DNA of 64,000 nt from assembly GCA_021734025.1 (NCBI GenBank), contig JAIPJS010000004.1, forward strand, positions 310,001-374,000. The letters are read 5' to 3'. The notes beneath the pieces are model-generated. The model saw nothing but the letters and a program-made list of their open reading frames with translations, searched no databases and had not been told where the DNA came from. Made by a program: the position numbers and the translations under genes. Origin of the DNA: Candidatus Neomarinimicrobiota bacterium (GTDB taxonomy: Bacteria > Fidelibacterota > JAANXI01). Below, in pieces: positions 50,170-58,543 of the stretch (positions are counted from its first letter, which is position 1; each line of letters starts with the position of its first letter).

Positions 50170-52431
50170 TCAGGTGTTTACGCGTTCACCGCAATTGGAA
50201 CAGAATCGTGAACCGCGTGGTAACTGCGTGCCGCATGTATGGCAGAATTGGGCTTCTACCGCTTCAGCGGTCGCCACATCTGCCTTTCCATTGCCGTTTT
50301 TGTGCTGCTCGGCCTTGGCGTTGGCGGCGCGCTTAATCCAGGCATCTACATGCTCGTACGGTTCGTACTCTTCTTTGTAGGTCGTGTCGTCGATCTTGCC
50401 TTCCGCATAGTCGATTTCGATTTCGCTCAGTTCGCGTATAATCGTCTCCGCGTCGATATCCTGCAGTCGCTTCCGTGTGTGAGTCCGCTTCTTGCTGTCG
50501 GTTTCCGGGAAGAGTGCGACGACTGTTCCAATGATGAGCATAATTCCACCGAGCCACATCCAGTTGATCAATGGATTCACTCTGGCAGTGACCCAAACAT
50601 TGCGCTCTTTATCAAATCCTCCAAGGATGACGTACAGATCTTCTTCCAGCGTCATCCGGAGGGCAACTTCTGACATCGGTTGGTCACTCTTGTAAAATTT
50701 GGCTTTCTCCGGACGAATCTGGCCGACGTACTTGCCGTTCTTCTCGATATCCAGGACGGCAATCCCGCTGTATTTCAGTGCATTCTGGTTCTCCACAAAT
50801 TCCGAATACGTCAGCACGTAATTTTCGATTTCCATGGATTCGCCCCTGGCGAGTTTGGCTTCCGCTTCGGTGTTAAATGCAGAAGAGCCCGTAATACCGA
50901 TAAAAATCATTACAATGCCGATATGGATAAGGTAACCGCCGTACCGGCGCTTGGTATTCATCACCAGGGTCCCAAAAGATTTCAGCCAGTTCTCGCCGGT
51001 CCGCTGCATCGTGGCAACCGTGCCCTTGTAGAACTCCTGGATGATGCCGGCCAGCGTAAAGGCTGCCAGCCCGAAGGTGACCAGCGGGTACAATGCGGTG
51101 ATACCGAATAACGCCAGGAGCACTACTGTCGCCACGCCAAACGCCGTCGGAATACTAAAGTGTCGCACAAAGTTCGAACTGCTCGCCTTACGCCAGGCAA
51201 TCAACGGACCAATACCGGTCAGCAGGAGGACAAAAATGCCGAGCGGCACATTCAAAGAGTTAAAATAGCTGATCTCCACAGTGCGCTGCTCGCCGAAAAA
51301 TATACGCGAGGTCAGCGGATACATCGTACCCCAAAGGACGGTAAACGTCATCGCGGAAAAGGCAATATTGGAGAGCAGCACCGTCCCCTCCCTGGAGAGC
51401 GGCGTTTGTACGGAACTCCTGGAATCCAGGTAATTTCGGCGGGCAAAAATGAGTCCGAATCCACCAAAAATCACGATACCCAAAAACGCCAGAAAGTATG
51501 GCCCCATTTCCGTGTCCCCGAACGCATGTACCGATTGCAGGACACCACTTCTCGTGAGGTACGTCCCAAAGATGGTCATCGCAAAGGTGATGAGCAGGAG
51601 GCTTACGTTCCAAAATTTAAAAATACCCCGACGCTCTTGCATAATCTGAGAGTGGACGAACGCTGTCGCGAGCAACCACGGCATGAGCGAGGCGTTTTCC
51701 ACCGGATCCCAGGCCCAGTAACCGCCCCAGCCGAGTTCTACGTAGGCCCACTGGGCCCCAATCAGATTCCCTAGGGCTAGAAACAGCCACGCAGTGATCG
51801 TCCATGGACGCGCCTGCTTCAGCCAGTTCGAATCCAGGTTCTTCGTCACGAGTGCAGCAATCAGAAAGCCAAACGGAATCGTCCAGCCGACATATCCCAG
51901 ATAGAGCAGCGGCGGGTGAATGGACATACCCCAGTTCTGCAGCAGCGGGTTGAGGCCATTGCCATCCCGTGGCATAAAGTTCAGTGTCTCAAAGGGAGAA
52001 GTAACGAAAATCGTCAGTCCGAAGAAAAGAAGCGAGGTAAACGCAAACGTCGGCAGCATAATCGACATCAATTCGCGGTAGTCATCCTTATGGCGCCAGA
52101 CGAACAGCGCCGAAAATGCAGCAATCAGCCAAAGCCAGAAGAGCAGTGAGCCGGCCTGGCCTGCCCACAGCGCCGAGAATTTGTAATATGTCGGCAGCGC
52201 TTCACTCGTGTACGACGCCACGTATTTGTTCACGAAATTGCTGGTCATCAGTTGATAGACCAGAATCACCACAGCGGTCGAAATCGTGAAAAACATGGTG
52301 TAAATGCCGTACTGCGCCTGCCGGATGAGTGCTGTATTATTATTCTGCTGCCAGGCCTGCAAACCGCGGATGATCGTCCAGACCGCCGCAATGCCCCCCA
52401 GCACCAGTAGAATAGATCCAAATTGGTTCAT
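50170..52431 (-). CDS. ccmF: Cytochrome c-type biogenesis heme lyase CcmF with C-terminal zinc ribbon
   Basis: A 753-residue inner-membrane protein with more than a dozen hydrophobic helices. The tryptophan-rich heme-handling motif is present: WAYVELGWGGYWAWDPVENASLMPWLLATAFVHS. Also FGTYLTRSGVLQSVHAFGD and RDGNGLNPLLQNWGMSIHPPLLYLGYVGWTIPF, standard for CcmF/NrfE. CcmF attaches heme to apocytochrome c in the periplasm. The unusual part is the C-terminal cytoplasmic tail from about residue 650, which is charged and ends in CHTCGTQLPRGSRFCSNCGE, a short zinc ribbon. No other ccm gene is in the window, so the rest of the system must be elsewhere. The ribosome site GGAGGA is good. Confidence 0.92.
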   Translation of the reverse strand: MNQFGSILLVLGGIAAVWTIIRGLQAWQQNNNTALIRQAQYGIYTMFFTISTAVVILVYQLMTSNFVNKYVASYTSEALPTYYKFSALWAGQAGSLLFWLWLIAAFSALFVWRHKDDYRELMSIMLPTFAFTSLLFFGLTIFVTSPFETLNFMPRDGNGLNPLLQNWGMSIHPPLLYLGYVGWTIPFGFLIAALVTKNLDSNWLKQARPWTITAWLFLALGNLIGAQWAYVELGWGGYWAWDPVENASLMPWLLATAFVHSQIMQERRGIFKFWNVSLLLITFAMTIFGTYLTRSGVLQSVHAFGDTEMGPYFLAFLGIVIFGGFGLIFARRNYLDSRSSVQTPLSREGTVLLSNIAFSAMTFTVLWGTMYPLTSRIFFGEQRTVEISYFNSLNVPLGIFVLLLTGIGPLIAWRKASSSNFVRHFSIPTAFGVATVVLLALFGITALYPLVTFGLAAFTLAGIIQEFYKGTVATMQRTGENWLKSFGTLVMNTKRRYGGYLIHIGIVMIFIGITGSSAFNTEAEAKLARGESMEIENYVLTYSEFVENQNALKYSGIAVLDIEKNGKYVGQIRPEKAKFYKSDQPMSEVALRMTLEEDLYVILGGFDKERNVWVTARVNPLINWMWLGGIMLIIGTVVALFPETDSKKRTHTRKRLQDIDAETIIRELSEIEIDYAEGKIDDTTYKEEYEPYEHVDAWIKRAANAKAEQHKNGNGKADVATAEAVEAQFCHTCGTQLPRGSRFCSNCGERVNT

Positions 52432-52797
52432 GAAATCCTCCGTTCAAAGAAGTCGTTCAGTGATATAGTGCTTTGTTCTCTCATGTCGGTATAATGCTTT
52501 CAAATCCTGTGCCAGATATGGATGATCGCTCAACCATAGTGATCCACGGGAATTCAGCAGATTTGGTATTTCCAGAGATAGTGCTCACGGCGAGGATTTC
52601 TCTAAAAAGTGAGAAAATCAGTCACATTACTCGAAGAACAAATAAATCACCGCAGAGTCGCAGAGAGCGCAGAGAAAATCGAAAAAAACAAAAAAAATGA
52701 AACACCGAGATACACTGAAAACACCGAATTATTAAAAGGAAAGGACGGGGTGACTCACGATCGGCGGATTCATGGTGCGAGTCCGAAAAATTTTCGT

Positions 52798-52856
52798 CGC
52801 CTCGCAATGAGATTACTAGGCTTATCATAATAGCCTTTGAATCTCATTCAAAGGCG
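52798..52856. repeat. 59-bp two-hairpin repeat, copy 3
   Basis: The left hairpin contains CCTCGCAATGAGATTACTAG (stem partly lost) and the right one is GCCTTTGAATCTCATTC plus AAAGGC, identical to copies 2 and 4 except for the flanks. It lies in a divergent promoter gap, so a pure terminator role does not suit this copy. Confidence 0.85.
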
Positions 52857-52900
52857 AACCGGCAAAATGTTGGAGAATTATTCTCCCTTGAGCAACCAAA

Positions 52901-52932
52901 CTGTCGGCGACGCTTTAAGCGTTCACCGACAG
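52901..52932. repeat. CTGTCGG stem-loop, repeated near the 59-bp element
   Basis: CTGTCGGCGACGCTTTAAGC followed by GTTCACCGACAG forms a 14-pair imperfect hairpin. A near copy in reverse orientation lies at 58486-58519, again next to a 59-bp repeat. Confidence 0.65.
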
Positions 52933-53029
52933 TAATTTCACGCAATACGCAGTACGCAATAATCCTCTTTGCTCTCGCCATTGCTATCTCTATCTTTGCA
53001 TCGATTTGAATATTACGAAAGGAATTCAG

Positions 53030-53683
53030 ATGTTTCGCAACCTCAAAGATCCCATGAGCGGACTGACGCATTTTATCGGAGCAGTGTTAGCGGTGCTGGG
53101 TTTAGTGCTGCTTATTTTACGGGCGGTTGATCCGGTGAAGCCGTGGCATATTGTGTCGTTTTCCATCTTTGGCGCCGGGATGATTTTTCTGTATACTGCC
53201 AGCACACTCTACCACTGGCTTGATTTGTCCGAAGCCGGGAATCGAAGGCTCCATAAATTTGACCATATGATGATCTTTGTGCTCATCGCCGCGACCTATA
53301 CGCCGATCTGTCTGATCCCGCTCCGTGGCGGCTGGGGCTGGAGCCTGTTCGGTGTGATCTGGGGACTGGCACTCGCCGGCATCCTTTTTAAATTTTTCTG
53401 GATGGACGCGCCCCGCTGGCTCACCACGGGTATCTACATCTTCATGGGCTGGATTGTCGTGGTTGGGGTCTGGCCACTGGTGACAACACTACAAACCGGC
53501 GCACTCATCTGGCTGGCAGCCGGTGGGTTATCCTATTCGGTAGGGGCAATTATCTATGGTGCCAAAAAACCGGATCCCTGGCCCAACTTTTTCGGATTCC
53601 ATGAGATCTTTCACGTCTTCGTGATGCTGGGCACCTTCGCGCACTTCTGGATGATGTACGAGTATGTGATACGGTTTGGGTGA
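53030..53683 (+). CDS. Hemolysin III / YqfA family membrane protein (PAQR-like)
   Basis: A 217-residue inner-membrane protein with seven hydrophobic helices. The conserved polar and metal-type residues of the family are seen: GLTHFIGAVLA near the start, ASTLYHWLD, KFDHMMIFVLIAATYTP and the C-terminal FGFHEIFHVFVMLGTFAHFW. The three histidines and one Asp of the CREST/PAQR metal site are all present. The bacterial family's job is uncertain; some members modulate membrane fluidity. The ATG at 53030 follows AAAGGA; an upstream TTG at 53006 is less likely. Confidence 0.9.
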   Translation: MFRNLKDPMSGLTHFIGAVLAVLGLVLLILRAVDPVKPWHIVSFSIFGAGMIFLYTASTLYHWLDLSEAGNRRLHKFDHMMIFVLIAATYTPICLIPLRGGWGWSLFGVIWGLALAGILFKFFWMDAPRWLTTGIYIFMGWIVVVGVWPLVTTLQTGALIWLAAGGLSYSVGAIIYGAKKPDPWPNFFGFHEIFHVFVMLGTFAHFWMMYEYVIRFG

Positions 53684-53689
53684 TAAAAA

Positions 53690-54055
53690 GATTTGAACCG
53701 CAAAGCCGCAGAGGACGCAAAGAAAATACCAGAATAAACACAGAAAAACACCGAAGACACTGAAAGAAGACGAACAAAAACTTGAGCCACAAAGATACGC
53801 GAAGAACCACGAATAAAGAAAAAAACCTAACCATTAACAATACCCGCTAAACCAGTCGTGAGCTTGGCTGAACGAGCGGAAACTACCCACCGGTGAAACG
53901 GTTGAGACACAAGACTGAGGACACTTGACCCATGACGTTTCTAACCATAACACATTAACACGGTAACACTTTAACACTGATTAAGATTAGGATTAAGAAA
54001 ACGCGCAACAATAACACTGTTTTCACGTAATACGCAGCACGTAATACTCATCAAT
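53690..54055. repeat. Mosaic intergenic repeat with expanded module D
   Basis: Fills the gap between converging genes: B (CGCAAAGCCGCAGAGGACGC), C (AAACACCGAAGACACTGAAA), then a D module whose loop is enlarged (CCCGCTAAACCAGTCGTGAG ... GAGCGG), E (GGACACTTGACCCATGACG), F, and TTCACGTAATACGCAGCACG. The enlarged D form also occurs, reversed, at 57900-57950. Confidence 0.7.
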
Positions 54056-54057
54056 AT

Positions 54058-54564
54058 TCAATCAATCGTAAGGTCTCTGATTATTTTTTTATGCTCCGGA
54101 TACTCCCGAAGCAACTCTTTTCGTTCTCCCAACTCAAAATCGGCAAAATCAAACCCGGGCGCCAGGGTACACGCGACCAGCGTGTAGGAATCCGGCTGGT
54201 CGACTATGGAGCCGAACCAGGCACCATGCGGTATCACGATCTGCAACTGCTCCCCCTCTACCGGATTGTTACCCAGTAGAATTTGCTGATGGTCTCCTTC
54301 ATCATTAATGAGGTGCATATTCAGCCGGCTGCCGGCGTAGAAGTGCCAGACTTCGTCGGTCTTGAGCCGGTGGAGATGCGAGATATCTTCAGAGCGGAGT
54401 AAGTAATAGATGGACGTCCCAAAGTTCCTTTCACCGGAGTAGCGATCCGGCAAGGCATCTTCGGAGATAGTCTCCTCCGCGCGGTAAACTTCTTTGTAAA
54501 ATCCGCCTTCGGGATGCGGTTCTAAGTCCAGATGCTCAATCCAGTCTTCAGCGGTTTTCTTCAA
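54058..54564 (-). CDS. DUF985 cupin-fold protein
   Basis: A 168-residue cytoplasmic protein of the DUF985 cupin family. Conserved blocks: HPEGGFYKEVYRAEE, TSIYYLLRSEDISHLHRLKTDEVWHFYAGSRLNMHLI, and VIPHGAWFGSIV with CTLAPGFDFADFELGERKELL. The paired HxH-type metal residues are in SHLHRLKTDEVWHF. The family function is uncertain; some members are called epimerases or sugar-binding proteins. The start overlaps the MutS-like stop by 17 bases, so the two genes are probably one operon; nothing connects the functions obviously. Confidence 0.92.
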   Translation of the reverse strand: MKKTAEDWIEHLDLEPHPEGGFYKEVYRAEETISEDALPDRYSGERNFGTSIYYLLRSEDISHLHRLKTDEVWHFYAGSRLNMHLINDEGDHQQILLGNNPVEGEQLQIVIPHGAWFGSIVDQPDSYTLVACTLAPGFDFADFELGERKELLREYPEHKKIIRDLTID

Positions 54565-56398
54565 TGGGCAACCCTTCCATTTCCATAATTTTCAGCGCGT
54601 TGGTGGTGGGACACGGCCCCTTGTGTAATTTGTAATCGAATGCCATACGCGATTCCTCGATTGTCTCCCGGAAGTGATAATTCTTCAGAGATGCGATATC
54701 TTCTTCGAGTTGGGTCAGTTCCAGGTCGTGTGTCGCAATCACGCCGTACGCTTCCATCGATGCGATCTCTTTGATGAACGAGCGGCTGCCAATGAGTCGC
54801 TCCCGGTTGTTTGTCCCCTTGAAAATCTCATCCACCAAATAGAATACCGGAAATTTGTCAGTGTTTTCGATGGTTTTGTATAGTTGTTTTAACCGGCGTA
54901 CCTCCGCATAAAAATACGAGATGCTGTCGTTTAGTGAGTCGGTCACCTGAATACAAGTGAAAATCCGCATCGGTACTGTCGAAAACACGGCTGCATCTAC
55001 GACCGTCCCAGCGTATGCCATCTGTAAATTAACGCCGAGCGTGCGCAAAAATGTGCTCTTACCGGACATGTTTGACCCGGTGATGAGTGTGATTTTATTA
55101 TCATCCGTCATTCGAAAATCGTTCCGGACGCGCTCTTTTTCCGGTATCAGCGGGTGTCCGAATTTTTCAGCGACAAGTTGAGATTTCTCTTCCCCTTCTG
55201 TTGAGAATTCAGGATAAATATACTCCGGATTCAGCCAGGCATAGTTTGCCAGAGATGACAACGCTCCCAGCGTATACCATCGATCCAGCCAGGTCTCAAG
55301 CTGCGGCCGGATCTCCTGCTTCAGCTGATCAAGTCGTCGTGAGAAATAAAAATCCCACGGGACTAGTCCATTGATCGCAATCCCCAGGAACTCATTTCCC
55401 TGGGAGACGGCTGCTAGCCCGGCCAATCTCTGTAACTTCCGGATAATACGAGAGGGTTTGGAATCCCCTGATGTGAAGGGCATGGTGAATTCAGCGAGAT
55501 TCGACCCGGCTTTGTACGGAAACCGTTCCAAATGCAGGACTACCGATTGCAGCGGTTCCAGCAATTGTTCAATCTTGTATATCTCGTCGAACAGTTCGCT
55601 GAAATCGCCATAGCGGATGATGTAAATCCCTGCATAAAGAAGAAAGGTAATCAGGAAAACCGGTGGAAATCCGGCGAGAAAATAAAGCAGGAGTAGTGTA
55701 ATATTGAGCGCTGCTAACACAAAGAGCAGAACAAGAGTTTTTCCCAGCGATGCCGGAGCGTTGGAACTGCCAAGCCATCGCAGGAGATACTCGCCACCCC
55801 ACTGAATGCGTGTGCCGGATTCGGCTCTTGTTTGCAAGGCGAGTTTATCGCGGAACAAGGTCATCGGTTCCAGCTCGCGAATTAGAGCATTGCGCCATTG
55901 GGTAACCTCAGGATCCGGCACCGGATTGGTTATCCATTCGAGCAACCGTTCGCTTCCGGACTGCGATCCTGCCGTATCGATCAGATGATGCATGGATTTA
56001 CTCCCGGCCAGGTTTAGATCCCTGGCATGCGCCGATTCCTGCGGGAATTTATCCAGTTGTGGTTCCGCGATATTTGCCCAGTCCAAAGATGCTCTGGCTG
56101 CGTGCTCCGATTTAATCTCGTTCCACTTCCGAAACCGCTCCAGTGCCGCTTTGAGCCTGTTGTGCCACCGCACGATGAAAATGAACGCGATGATAAAAAT
56201 ACCTATGACGATCCATGCCACGATTTCAGCAACCAGGAAGTGGAGGGCGATGGCCACTGTCGCGCCAAACACAACAATTCCTAGGCGAATCCAGGAGAAT
56301 TTATTGCTCAAATCTTCCAAGGATTCAATGCGCCGGTTGATTCTTTGGCAGGCGCGTTTGATGGCCTTGATTCGGTTTGATTTTTGAGTTGAACTCAT
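54548..56398 (-). CDS. Membrane-associated MutS-family ATPase
   Basis: A 616-residue protein. The C-terminal 200 residues are a MutS domain V ATPase: Walker A ITGSNMSGKSTFLRTLG (439-455), a MutS-specific TDSLNDSISYFYAEVRRL, Walker B FYLVDEIFKGTNNRERL (519-535) and ATHDLELTQLE (555-565). The mismatch-recognition and connector domains of MutS are absent. In their place are membrane segments: two at residues 37-77 and two at about 218-262. A core lever domain lies between. Similar proteins are common in Bacteroidota and are often misnamed MutS. The membrane helices make classic mismatch repair unlikely; a DNA or nucleotide-sensing role at the membrane is possible but unproven. Confidence 0.85.
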   Translation of the reverse strand: MSSTQKSNRIKAIKRACQRINRRIESLEDLSNKFSWIRLGIVVFGATVAIALHFLVAEIVAWIVIGIFIIAFIFIVRWHNRLKAALERFRKWNEIKSEHAARASLDWANIAEPQLDKFPQESAHARDLNLAGSKSMHHLIDTAGSQSGSERLLEWITNPVPDPEVTQWRNALIRELEPMTLFRDKLALQTRAESGTRIQWGGEYLLRWLGSSNAPASLGKTLVLLFVLAALNITLLLLYFLAGFPPVFLITFLLYAGIYIIRYGDFSELFDEIYKIEQLLEPLQSVVLHLERFPYKAGSNLAEFTMPFTSGDSKPSRIIRKLQRLAGLAAVSQGNEFLGIAINGLVPWDFYFSRRLDQLKQEIRPQLETWLDRWYTLGALSSLANYAWLNPEYIYPEFSTEGEEKSQLVAEKFGHPLIPEKERVRNDFRMTDDNKITLITGSNMSGKSTFLRTLGVNLQMAYAGTVVDAAVFSTVPMRIFTCIQVTDSLNDSISYFYAEVRRLKQLYKTIENTDKFPVFYLVDEIFKGTNNRERLIGSRSFIKEIASMEAYGVIATHDLELTQLEEDIASLKNYHFRETIEESRMAFDYKLHKGPCPTTNALKIMEMEGLPIEENR

Positions 56399-56433
56399 CT
56401 AGTTGTACCGTTGCTAAATTTTTTGTCGGCCTT

Positions 56434-56551
56434 GGAAACTTATTTGTTCCAACGCTCAGTGAGCGGAGGTTAGTGAGAACCAGCTGTTTGACCGGAGGGA
56501 GTTTCTGGTTCTCACCCGGAGCGAACTGCAAGCGTTTTCAAATAAGTTTCC
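56434..56551. repeat. Long GAGAACC-type hairpin element, copy 2
   Basis: Outer arms of 13 perfect pairs (GGAAACTTATTTG, 56434-56446, with 56539-56551) and inner arms of 11 perfect pairs (GTGAGAACCAG, 56473-56483, with 56505-56515). The loop carries TTTGACCGGAGGGAG. Small extra hairpins AAAAGTGTGAATAG and CCGTTTTGCCTTGATGCAAA follow, matching the context of copy 1. Confidence 0.8.
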
Positions 56552-56666
56552 GCTGCCGGATTTTTGCACACTTTTTCTAAAAAAGTGTGAATAGAAAAGA
56601 TTTTGTTTTTCAAATAACTAACCCGTTTTGCCTTGATGCAAAACGGGAAGAAAAAATCAAGGCTGC

Positions 56667-56782
56667 CAAATCTATTTCTGTCATACCATCGGCTTCCTCG
56701 GGAACGAATCAGAACTCCCTTCGGTCAGACAGCTGATTCGTTCTGTCCTCGGTGCACCGGGTTTGAAAACGAAATAGATTTG
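56667..56782. repeat. Long GAGAACC-type hairpin element, copy 3
   Basis: Outer arms CAAATCTATTTC (56667-56678) with 56771-56782 and inner arms GAACGAATCAG (56702-56712) with 56733-56743 are perfect. The loop holds ACTCCCTTCGGTCA, the reverse of the copy 2 loop, so the copy is inverted. Copies 2 and 3 fill the gap 56399-56798, which has no gene. The stems differ in sequence among copies while pairing is kept. Confidence 0.8.
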
Positions 56783-56798
56783 AATGCCGAAAAAAATG

Positions 56799-57800
56799 TT
56801 AATCCCATAAATCCACCACAACCCGGCCAACCTGTTTCCCATCAAGAATCCGGTCGATCTCACCGGATATATCAGCAAGTGAACATTCCCGTGTCATCTC
56901 ATCGAGCATTTCCAGTTTCCAGTCGGTGGCGATTTTCTCCCACAACGGTTGCCGGATTTTCATAGGATAATTCGCAGAGTCGACACCCAGCAGGCTCACG
57001 CCCCGGAGTATAAACGGATAGACCGTCAAATCCAGATGAGCACCGGCAGCATTCCCGCAGGTGGTCACCGTCCCCTCGTAGTCCGTGGATCGGATGGCCG
57101 TGGAGAGCGGGACTCCGCCAACGGTATCGACGACACCAGCCCAACGTCGCGTTAACAACGGTTTCCCGGAGTCATCGTTGACCTCATCCCTGGAAATTAC
57201 TTTCGACGCTCCCAGGGATTTGAGATAGTTCGCTTGCTCCGTCTTTCCTGTCGCTGCAACCACGGAAAACCCCTCCAGCGCAAGGAGCGCAACAGCAAAA
57301 CTCCCGACACCGCCTGTGGCGCCGGTCACCAAAATTTCACCATCATTTGTAACAGTCCCGTGATCGAGCAATTTTTTTACGGACATGGCAGCGGTGAAGC
57401 CAGCCGTGCCGTACATCATGCTCTCTTTCAGCGACAGATTTTCCCGAAGGCGTACCACCCAGTCCGTCGGTACGCGAATATACTGTGCAAATCCGCCGGA
57501 GGTATTCATGCCGAGGTCGTATCCGTGAACGATCACCTTATCACCGGGAGCAAACTTCGGAGCATCACTCTCCTCAACGACTCCGGCACTGTCAATCCCC
57601 GGCGTGTGCGGATATTCCCGGGTAACGCCTTTGTTCCCTGTGGCGGAGAGCGCATCTTTGTAGTTCAGGGAGGAGTAGCGAACTTTGATTAGTACCTCGC
57701 CATCGGGCAAGTCTTCGATGAAACGCTCCTGAATTGCGCGGGTAAATTTGCCCTTCTCGATTTCTTCGACGACCAGCGCTTTGAATGTTTTTGAAGGCAT
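56799..57800 (-). CDS. YhdH/AcuI-family zinc-independent quinone/acrylyl-CoA reductase
   Basis: A 333-residue NADPH-dependent medium-chain dehydrogenase. Blocks: SSLNYKDALSATGNKGVTREYPHTPGIDSAGVVEES, DLGMNTSGGFAQYIRVPTDW, GTAGFTAAMSVKKL, and the nucleotide loop LVTGATGGVGSFAVALLALEG, then AATGKTEQANYLKSLGASKVI. The zinc-binding cysteines of alcohol dehydrogenases are absent, as expected for the YhdH/YhfP/AcuI group, whose characterised member reduces acrylyl-CoA. It stands alone, flanked by long hairpins downstream and a mosaic repeat upstream. Substrate not certain. Confidence 0.9.
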   Translation of the reverse strand: MPSKTFKALVVEEIEKGKFTRAIQERFIEDLPDGEVLIKVRYSSLNYKDALSATGNKGVTREYPHTPGIDSAGVVEESDAPKFAPGDKVIVHGYDLGMNTSGGFAQYIRVPTDWVVRLRENLSLKESMMYGTAGFTAAMSVKKLLDHGTVTNDGEILVTGATGGVGSFAVALLALEGFSVVAATGKTEQANYLKSLGASKVISRDEVNDDSGKPLLTRRWAGVVDTVGGVPLSTAIRSTDYEGTVTTCGNAAGAHLDLTVYPFILRGVSLLGVDSANYPMKIRQPLWEKIATDWKLEMLDEMTRECSLADISGEIDRILDGKQVGRVVVDLWD

Positions 57801-57805
57801 GATGA

Positions 57806-58045
57806 AAATAGTGTTAATGTGTTAGCGTGTTATAGTGTTATTGTTAATAACCGTCATGTGTCCGGAGTCCCCGTTCTTGAGTCTCAAACCTCTCACCTGT
57901 TGGTAGTACCCGCTCTTGCGACCAGGCTACTGAATGGTTTAGCGGGATTTTATTTGTAGTTTGTTTTTGTTATTTATCACCTTTTTTTCAGTGTTTAGTC
58001 TGTTTATATCTTTGCGCCCTCTGCGTCTCTGCGGTGGTATTTTGT
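57806..58045. repeat. Mosaic intergenic repeat, reverse orientation
   Basis: In reverse: F (GTGTTAATGTGTTAGCGTGT), E (GTCATGTGTCCGGAGTCCC), D with the enlarged loop (CCCGCTCTTGCGACCAGGCT ... TTTAGCGGG), C (TTTTTTTCAGTGTTTAGTC) and B (TTTGCGCCCTCTGCGTCTCT). It separates two same-strand genes and abuts the zinc-ribbon stop. Confidence 0.65.
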
Positions 58046-58055
58046 TTTAGTGCTT

Positions 58056-58295
58056 TTACCCGCCGAAGATAAAATCCAGTACATCCCCGACCTTGCTCTG
58101 CTTCTCCAGGATTTTCGGATTGTACATCTCCGTAAATCCGCAATTCCGGCAGGAGACCGTAATAAACCGCTTATGCTGGACGTCGAAAAATCGCGACAAT
58201 CCGGTACCAGTTGCGGCAAATCGACTGGTCTCGCCACCTGAATTTTTGCACTTGGGACACTGAAATTTGGCACCGAGCTGTTCGTCAATACTCAT
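58056..58295 (-). CDS. Small zinc-ribbon protein
   Basis: A 79-residue protein with two CxxC pairs, FQCPKCKNSG and SCRNCGFTEMY, framing a segment ATGTGLSRFFDVQHKRFITV. This is the layout of the PF09855-type (DUF2082) nucleic-acid-binding zinc ribbon. A short hydrophobic C-terminus (VGDVLDFIFGG) follows. The ribosome site AAGGAG, 8 bases before the ATG, is strong, which supports it as a real gene. Role unknown; probably a zinc-bound structural or regulatory protein. Confidence 0.82.
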   Translation of the reverse strand: MSIDEQLGAKFQCPKCKNSGGETSRFAATGTGLSRFFDVQHKRFITVSCRNCGFTEMYNPKILEKQSKVGDVLDFIFGG

Positions 58296-58485
58296 ATCGA
58301 TCTCCTTTTTATTCTGAAAAATGGAAGATTTAATAATACGAGTATTTTATTGAAGATTCCAACAGGAGTGTTACCCGTCTTCTTATACTATTCAGAGATG
58401 TTCTCGGAAAAAGCGGAAATATTGGAGATCGAGAATTGGAGAGCAAAAGGTTGCCTTGAAATCTGATTTCAACATGAAACAAAAC

Positions 58486-58519
58486 CTGTCGGTGAACGCT
58501 ATCAGCGTCGCCGAAAGGT
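58486..58519. repeat. CTGTCGG stem-loop, second copy
   Basis: CCTGTCGGTGAACGCTATC followed by AGCGTCGCCGAAAGG can form an imperfect stem; it is the reverse complement form of the stem-loop at 52901-52932. Confidence 0.55.
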
Positions 58520-58543
58520 TTTAAATACAAACAAATGAATAAT

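Larger units (their letters stand above)
52432..53029. other. 598-base divergent gap (ccmF / hemolysin III), repeats only
   Basis: The first 190 bases should hold the ccmF promoter and show no clear structure. From 52633 to 52735 there is a partial mosaic repeat (module B as GTCGCAGAGAGCGCAGAG; module C as AACACCGA-ATACACTGAA). Then come a 59-bp element at 52798, a stem-loop at 52901, and a TTTCACGCAATACGCAG block. A short open frame at 52844-53071 on the minus strand crosses these repeats and the next gene's start and is not believed. Confidence 0.6.

Noticed and set aside
52844-53071. 75-codon open frame on the minus strand
   Set aside because: Crosses the 59-bp repeat, a stem-loop and the start of the hemolysin III gene; no motif.
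53690-54055. Possible CRISPR array
   Set aside because: The repeated modules differ in sequence and spacing; there is no constant repeat-spacer alternation and no cas gene.
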